Assembly (NCBI RefSeq): GCF_022539665.2
Contig: NC_081339.1
Location: 9,846,349-9,910,348, forward strand
Reading direction: 5' to 3'
Length of the DNA stretch: 64,000 bases
Source: Daphnia carinata
Lineage: Eukaryota > Arthropoda > Branchiopoda > Diplostraca > Daphniidae
In this document: positions 57,701 through 64,000 of the stretch, piece after piece
Numbering within the stretch: the first letter of the stretch is position 1
How the letters are laid out: each line of letters starts with the position of its first letter
Notes under the pieces: model-generated
Database searches by the model: none
The model's input: only the letters and a program-made list of their open reading frames with translations
What the model was told of the DNA's origin: nothing
Made by a program: the position numbers and the translations under genes

Positions 57701-58093
57701 TTATCTTACACTTAAACGTACGCTTGTGTAGTATTTGGGAGCATCGGTGTAGTAGCTTGCAGTAGCAGATGTTGTCATGTGGTAAACTAGAAACTCTTTG
57801 TAATAACTTGGAGTAGAGTAGTATTTGGTGGTTAGGGTGCAGTACATTTGAGCAGTATAGGTGTTGGTGTAGTATTCCAGATTTTGGACATGTAGTACTT
57901 GGGGGGTTCGGTGCACTAGCTAGGGGCAGCCTGTATGGTCGTGTAATACTTGGTCTTCTTCGTTGTGTAGTAGTCACGATCTTGGTGGTATACTAGGATG
58001 ACGGGGTAGTATAGTATCCAGAATAAGACGAACCTATTGGTCCACCCATGGCATTTCCAGCTATCTGAAATGCAACAGCCAACATCAGCATTG
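57701..58093 (-). pseudogene. tyrosine-rich repeat protein relic Y2 (right copy)
   Basis: Same signal peptide, same TAG and same frame breaks as 1,754-2,145. Confidence 0.6.
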
Positions 58094-59593
58094 TGGCGTA
58101 GTTAGCTACAAATTGAAAACGAATGTGGTTTAAAAAATCATTCAAGCAGCCATAATTTGGTTGGTATTACAAATACCAGCCAATTTACTGTACCTTTTGA
58201 TTAAATTGAGGCTTTTACCTGATCAAATGATGTCAGAACAGGTCAACTTTTTTCAGCTTGTGTATGAAGATCAAGTTTAATGCATACAAAAGGAGACGAA
58301 CGGAACACGATTTCAATATTCAAAATTTCAAAAGAAATATCATAACTTACCGTTTAAAAAAAAAGAAATGAATTAAATTAGAATAGCAGGCTACCCATTG
58401 TTATTTATTTACATGATAATTCGTCTGATTTTGAACAATGCTCTACACTACGATGCCACATTTACAGAAATTCCGATTAGGGAAAAAGTCATGGATGAAA
58501 TTAAAACGGATGAAATGAATTTAGTAACTGTATATTTAAATAACGTCTCAGTGCTAGTCATTCTTGGGAAGGAATAGTACTTTACTAGTCTCGCTGTAGT
58601 AGCTGGGATTGAACCTTTGTTGTAGTGTAGTAAACCGAAGGTTGGGAATGCTAGCTTGAAGTCAAATGGTATTTAAAAGCAGGTTTGAGTTTAGGATGTG
58701 GTTGAGTAGTAATAATACGTTATGGTCATGCAGAATTTTGTAATACACGATTTTTGTGATAACTGGTACCAATCATTCAATCCAAAATGTGTTTGGCTCG
58801 ACAACTTATAATTTCACAGCACACCTGGAATAACACTTTGCCAATGTATCAACACATTAGTGACAAGATTGGCCGCACGGTGATACGTAGGATTCTTGCA
58901 TAGCATTAACGGTATTGTTGCGTGATGCCACACCTAATTCGTGAATGCTAGATAATAATTGAATTTTAAACGTTTAGTTTGTTTTTGGCTTTATAACGAC
59001 GTTGAATAATATTCATTACTATTTTCTCGATAATGTTCATTTATTACATTGTATAATAGTTTCTCTGAATTTAAATGAGAGTTACTTTTACTACGGAAAA
59101 TGCACGCTTGTGTTATCAACATGGTTTGGTGCCGTAATTCACTGTATATAATAGTTGCGTGTATATCTAAATATAGCGGCACTTGAAATGACTGGGTATG
59201 GCACCCTCCCAATGTTGGAATTGCTAGTAACCAAGAGTCTGTAAGCAATTACAACTCGAAACGTCAAGCGTTGGTATGGGACTGGCCATCCATTCCAACG
59301 CAAGACTGAATAGAGAAGTAAGAGCTTTCAGCTGATGTCACGGTGGGGATCATGTAGTACAGCAATATGATCCGGGCCAACATCGTGACAGTTCTGGAGG
59401 ATACTAGCATGTCAGTCAAGTGCTTAGCGCAACCATTTTGACTATTTTCCTAATAACTAAAATAAAAACTGGCAAACCGAGGCTTCTATCTTTACCGATT
59501 ATTTGAGTATTTCCTTAACATAGAAATTTCAGATTGAAACTAGGAATTAAGTTAAATTAAGTTTAAAATGTTAAAATAATTAGACTATTCCGT
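58094..59593. other. no gene seen
   Basis: Mirror of 252-1,753, including the old repeat at about 58,985-59,305. Confidence 0.5.
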
Positions 59594-59960
59594 CCTCGAG
59601 CTTAAGTAGTAAATATAAAACTCGAATTGGGGGCAACAATGTAGTAATGGGGTTGCATAGGTTGCTGTGTAGTTAGCTTTAGCCTCGGTGTAGTAGCTGG
59701 GTACGGCGTATGTGGTAGTGTAGTGCCCTGGTGCATTTGTGGTGTAGTATTTTGAGGCTTCGCCTTGGTAATACTTGGGGCATCAGTGTAAGAAGCTGGA
59801 GCAGCGTATGTTGTTGTGTAATACTCATTAGCCTTTGTGGTGTAGTATTGGAAAGCCTCGGTGTAATAAGCCGGGACAGCGCAGGTGGTGGTGTAGTAGT
59901 ATTTGGGAGCCTCGGAATAGCACCTCGGTGCAGCATACGTTGTTGTGTATTGTATATTCA
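59594..59960 (-). pseudogene. tyrosine-rich repeat protein relic Y1 (right copy)
   Basis: The minus strand reads TTTYAAPRCYSEAPKYYYTTT, then AVPAYYTEAFQYYTTKANEYY, then a frame change after YTDAP. Upstream, instead of a signal peptide, comes an ATATACAAT-type microsatellite (59,950-60,000), so the 5' end is cut off. Confidence 0.6.
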
Positions 59961-60469
59961 TATGTATTGTATATTCATCTGTATTGTATATTGTATATCA
60001 GATTCTTCTTTTGGTAATTTTCATCCGCTGACGAAGGAACAATCTTTGAGCTGCGCCCGATAAGGCTGACCGTGCGGAATTTTTCCGCAATAATAGCTAG
60101 CGTGAGACATCTGCATTATTATAGCACATACCAGATTTTTCAATCAAATGCTTTATGGAACAATGTTCCAATGTAGATTATCCAGGTTTCTTTTGGTCAT
60201 TAGCAATTTTTGGCGCATGGTCGGTAATGATTTTATGCTGTGCATTAGAGTGTATAACTATGCATTAGAAAAAAAAGTACGTATATATATCTGTGATTTG
60301 CCGCTCATTTTCCACCATCCCTAACACCAGTCATAAATTTGGATTATGGATAGTTAAAAATTTAGATAACTACACCATAATATTTATAATCGCATCATGG
60401 AAGTTTTGATACTCTTAAGAGATGTGCTAAGGAATTAAACAATATTTATTGCAATAAGCTTGCTGTATG
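59961..60469. other. microsatellite then AT-rich sequence, no gene
   Basis: ATGTATTGTATATTC-type repeats at 59,950-60,000; nothing recognised after that. A possible outer junction of the right arm. Confidence 0.4.
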
Positions 60470-60916
60470 TGGCTAAAGATTGATTACAATGCAGATAAGC
60501 AACAACACTTCAGGATACAATACTCGATAAATACGGATTCTGGATTCCATTAACAAGATTCAAAGCATCTTTGAGCAGTTTGTTATGAAGAAATAATGCA
60601 ACAAAATGACAACACAAACGGCAATTGTAGATGAAGTCTTGCCATATTAAAACGTTGGATTAGGTTGAAAGAGTAGAAAGACAGGTTTTTCAGGTTTAAA
60701 AAAATGTAATATTTGTTTTTATCTGACAGAACTAAAATACTATTGGAATATTGGCATGATGCCATGAATGTTCGATGGTTAAACTTGAATGTAACCTTCA
60801 TATGCTTGTCGAAATTTACTAAAACGCACCTTGGTAGATTGATGGCATTTATATTTACACCACGCTCGCGATAAATGAGATATACAGAATTTATGGGACG
60901 TACTTTAAATATTAAA

Positions 60917-61694
60917 TCATGTGTCGGGAAATCTAGTAAATATTGTAACCCTTTCCATTGAAGGGGATGTGAACGGGGGGTATTCATGGACGGGAGCAAC
61001 TGGGAGCTCGTATTCATGGACGGGGACGACGGGCAAGTGATCACCTTTGGGCTGGAATCCAGCGTCATCAGCGGTCCAGGTCAAAGTGAATTTCTCGCCT
61101 TCAGGTGAAACCCAGTAGGAAGATCCCTTGTTGGTGTTGCCCATAACATCTTCGTAGGTGGCCTTTCCGTAAGAATCGTAAGCGACTCCTTGCATCTTCT
61201 TCTGAACTTGAGATTCTTCACGGGTTGTGTAGTCAGACTGGGCGTAGCTGTGGGTTAAAGGGATTTCATGTTTTGAAATATGAAAATCTAAAGTCTCTTT
61301 GTTATAACACATAAACCATGAAAATGATTTACCTCCACTGGCTGCTGCCATCGATGTTGCGCTCGTCGGATTGGCTAGTGACTGTAATATCAGCATATTT
61401 ATTATCCTTGTAGCTTGGTGTGGGGTAGGCTGGTGTGGGGTAGGCTGGTGCGGGGTAGGCTGGTGTGGGGTAGCTAGGAGTAGGGTACTTGGGCGCGGAG
61501 TAGCTAGGGGTAGCGTACTTTGTTGCAGGGTAGCTGGGAGCTATGTATTCCGGCTTATAGCTGGAAGGAACGGCAGCAACAACAGCCAAGACGGCAGCGA
61601 TAACAAACTGTCGTCCAATGTATTAATTAAATAAATATCTAAAATTTTTAGTTGTTCAGAAAATATAAGCAATAAAATGCCTTACGAGCTTCAT
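60917..61694 (-). CDS. RR-1 cuticle protein D, 204 aa, three exons
   Basis: Exons 61,686-61,694, 61,333-61,607 and 60,917-61,247, with GT..AG borders and one continuous frame. Signal peptide MKLFVIAAVLAVVAAVPSS, a longer proline/tyrosine repeat region than C (eight YPxP-type units), VTSQSDERN, and a full RR-1 domain (SYWVSPEGEKFTLTWTADD, GFQPKGDHLP). After VHEY a length change shifts the frame, replacing the family tail GKGY.IY by a new end (PPFTSPSMERVTIFTRF). The domain is untouched, so it is probably still a secreted chitin-binding protein. Divergent to gene E. Confidence 0.87.
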
Positions 61695-61716
61695 GTTGTA
61701 CTAGGTTTACTTGGTA

Positions 61717-61757
61717 AACAACTGATGGTTCTGTTTCTACGTTTCTAAGCTTATATA
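61717..61757 (-). promoter_or_regulatory. core promoter of cuticle gene D
   Basis: Minus-strand TATATAA (61,751-61,757) and ATCAGTTGTT (61,717-61,726), about 33 bases apart. Confidence 0.8.
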
Positions 61758-61800
61758 GTCAAGTGAATGGTACGAAACATTCAACTGACCTAGTTGTTGT

Positions 61801-62370
61801 GCAGCTCAATTTGGGCGTTGTGCAAAAAAATAGTTCACTCTCACTTTTCACGTTAGACAACACATCGAAAAAATTTTTCTTAATAGTAACAGCTAATTGC
61901 TTTTTTTGTGCATGATTTGAGCTAATAGTGCTCTACTGGCGTTCTCATTTTCAACAGAATCTGATTATTCACTCTCATTGATTTTTTAAAATTATAAATC
62001 GATAATATGATAAATGTTAACTTTCGCTAAGGATAGTAAATTTAATCCATGAACTAGACGTCAACATAGCATTTGTCTGAATCGGGTATTGGTATTCCCG
62101 GCTACCACTTCAATGTTAATCTATTGGAAATATTAGGCAAATGAATTGTTGTATGCCAATTCAAAAGCGAGCCGTAAGTGGAGGAGGTGAATGTTGATTT
62201 ATAATGAACAAAAAAAAAATCTTTTTGATTCCTACTTGTCGAAAACAATAACTACATGATAGTCTGGAATACAAACCATAGGTAACCACCAAGGAACGGT
62301 TGATCGACGTTTTCAAAAAAAAAGGTTAAGAAACGAAATGAATGGAAAATTGCACACCCTTTTTTGTCGG
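61801..62370. other. intergenic between divergent genes D and E
   Basis: AT-rich shared upstream region. No further gene. Confidence 0.5.
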
Positions 62371-62412
62371 CTACATAAAACTGTTTGGAAACCATTGAAG
62401 TCATCAGTTGTT
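62371..62412 (+). promoter_or_regulatory. core promoter of cuticle gene E
   Basis: ACATAAAA (62,373-62,380) is a weakened TATA box; ATCAGTTGTTT follows at 62,403. Confidence 0.6.
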
Positions 62413-62434
62413 TAAGCCTTCCACAATAGCCAAC

Positions 62435-63083
62435 ATGAAACTGGTCAGCATAGATATTTTTTTTTGACAGTTCACAATTTCATCACTTATTGAAAAACGA
62501 ATATTTTGTTTTCGCAGTTTTGGCTGTTGCTACTGCCCTACCATCCAGTTACAAGCTGGAATACAAAACTAACAGCTACTCTACTCCTCTATTCTGCTTC
62601 TAGGTACAATAAGGATAACAAGTACGCTGACATTACCATCACCAGTCAATCCGACGAGCGCAACATCGATGGCAGCAGCCAATGGAAGTAAGTACATTTC
62701 ATGTTTTACACTTATTAACAAAGGGATTAAAGACACTCACATTAAAAAAAATTTATTTTTCCAACCTAAAGCTATGCCCAGTCTGACTACACTACCCCTG
62801 AAGAATGTCAAGTTCAGAGGAAAATGCAAAGAATTACCTACGACTCTTACAGAAAAGAAACTAATGGCGAAGTCCTAGCCAACACCACCAAAGGGTCATC
62901 TTACTGGGTTTCCTCTGAAGGCCAGAAGTTTACTTCAACGTGGACAGCTGGATTCCAGCCTAACGGTGAACACTTGCCTGTCGCTCCTGTCCATATCTAT
63001 GAGCTCCCAGTTGCTCCTGTTCCAAATATGAACTCCAGGTTGCACCTGCTCTTCCTTATTCACAAACTGATCTTGGCTATTAA
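62435..63083 (+). pseudogene. RR-1 cuticle protein gene E, degraded homologue of gene B
   Basis: Exons 62,435-62,443, 62,518-62,687 and 62,772-63,083. Exon 2 has lost the first part of the signal peptide and most PAPAY repeats, and its frame breaks with a TAG near 62,602 before RYNKDNKYADITITSQSDER resumes. Exon 3 has an RR-1 domain with two residues lost (TWTAGFQPNGEHLP) and several unusual changes (EECQVQRKMQR). Near the end a shifted frame shows VAPALPYSQTDLGY and stop at 63,081, matching the tail of gene B. It pairs with D as B pairs with C. Confidence 0.85.
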
Positions 63084-63123
63084 GATTGAAATATTAATGT
63101 ACTATGCAAGTTTAATTTGCTGA

Positions 63124-63927
63124 TGTAACGAAGTCACCAAAATACAACTTTTGATTATATTTTATCTTCATTGTTTGTTTTCTTTATATTAAAATTATAT
63201 ATTATGTTTGTTGTGCATTATATTTAAAGTATACATTATAAATATAGTAATTCAAGTGTCATTGACATTTCCTTGAATTCTATTTTTATATTATACTTTA
63301 CATCCTGCTTATTGCTGATTGGATGAGCTTAATGCGTAGAACATCGCGCCATACATTTCCTGAATAAGAAATGTTGCTGCGTGAGATATTCAATAACTTA
63401 TATCCGGAGCTCATCTGTCGGAAATGCTATGTTTCCCTCAAACATGTAAAACGTATAAAAGGATACCCTTTTTGTTCCCAAAAGTTAGTTCCACAGTTCT
63501 TCAGCTCTCTCTTGTTCTAGTTCCAGTTTTAGTTCCAGCTCTCATTCTTAGTGCTCCAAGTGCTATTATTTTCTTCAAATATAGTTAGTTTAATTTGTTC
63601 TTATTCAATAATTATTGTAAGTGTCTTCATCGCTTCTTGTGCGACCGACAAGTCCCGTTTTTCCTTATCTTTTCTCTTCAACGTTTGACATCTTTATTCC
63701 ATCTTCGCCACAGCGGTGACGGTAAGACTCAATTGGCCTGACTCCATTTTGTATTTCTATTTCCCATTTATATCTTATATCTGTGTAATGCTTTTATTAT
63801 CTTTGGCCTATTAGAATAAAATATATTCGGCATTGTGGTAACGCCTTCCCGAGTTCATTTTTCCTATTACAATTTGTCTTTAATAACGTAAAGTCATTCT
63901 TTACAATCACTAAAAGAATGCTTTACA
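63124..63927 (+). repeat. solo LTR related to Gypsy-2
   Basis: 804 bases, TGTAACG...CTTTACA, with target duplication CTGA (63,120-63,123; 63,928-63,931). It has the same TATAAAAGG core and AATAAAA signal. It is longer than the Gypsy-2 LTR mainly by about 115 bases near 63,540-63,690, and clearly diverged, so it represents an older subfamily. Confidence 0.9.
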
Positions 63928-64000
63928 CTGATGTGAAATAAAAGTATGATATGTCTTCATATCCGTTTACCGTTATCACGCAGGGCATGAACAGTTTGAA
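63928..64000. other. end of window, nothing recognised
   Basis: Short flank beyond the solo LTR. Confidence 0.5.

Larger units (their letters stand above)
47794..59960. repeat. right arm of large inverted repeat
   Basis: Inverted copy of the left arm without the two LTR elements. The inner end (47,794) lies inside exon 2 of cuticle gene B, preceded by unrelated sequence. Position 1 of the window pairs with 59,844. Homology beyond that cannot be judged because the left arm leaves the window. Confidence 0.97.
60470..61800 (-). repeat. older inverted duplicate: cuticle gene D block
   Basis: Diverged inverted partner of 27,060-28,410, covering promoter, gene and 3' flank. Confidence 0.85.

Noticed and set aside
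1-59960. The palindrome as a plain haplotype-duplication assembly artefact
   Set aside because: Allelic duplicates normally join in direct order, and the inner junctions are unequal and cut a gene. Not fully excluded without reads, so it is kept as a caveat.

Overview
This is an arthropod nuclear window. Supporting signs are RR-1 chitin-binding cuticle protein genes with a 9-base first exon, arthropod TCAGT initiators 30-odd bases below TATA boxes, and errantivirus-like Gypsy elements. The tyrosine-rich YYT..AP repeat proteins and the cuticle-gene style point to a branchiopod crustacean such as Daphnia; that placement is inference.

The dominant structure is a huge interrupted palindrome. Bases 1 to about 26,328 are repeated in reverse complement at about 47,794 to 59,960, with a 21.5 kb spacer between. 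The left arm continues past the window start. It is longer because two LTR elements landed in it and not in the right arm: an 11.5 kb env-bearing Gypsy (6,236-17,730) and a 2.85 kb gag-only element (18,493-21,339). The right arm preserves both empty target sites. A 3.0 kb DNA transposon carrying a five-exon gene relic is nested inside the Gypsy pol gene. Both arms also carry a 3.8 kb element with long terminal inverted repeats that encloses an intron-bearing fragment of the host gene ZSWIM8.

The host genes are two families. Five cuticle-gene loci are present (A, B, C, D, E, with A and B doubled by the palindrome). Only C (27,223-27,936) looks fully normal, and D (60,917-61,694) is complete with a shifted tail. 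A, B and E are broken. The divergent pair B-C (24-28 kb) and the divergent pair D-E (60.5-63.1 kb) are older inverted copies of one another, so the locus has undergone at least two rounds of inverted duplication. The inner palindrome breakpoint cuts gene B inside its PAPAY repeats. The tyrosine-rich repeat genes (Y1-Y4) all carry frameshifts or stops.

The spacer (26.3-47.8 kb) holds gene C, Y4, a tRNA-Arg(CCU) gene with tRNA-Ile relics beside it, a second Gypsy element with identical LTRs but a gutted pol (34,024-39,245), a long hairpin, a hAT-like MITE, and exons of an unidentified gene. A solo LTR related to the second Gypsy closes the window (63,124-63,927). Much of the remaining intergenic sequence is AT-rich with no gene visible.
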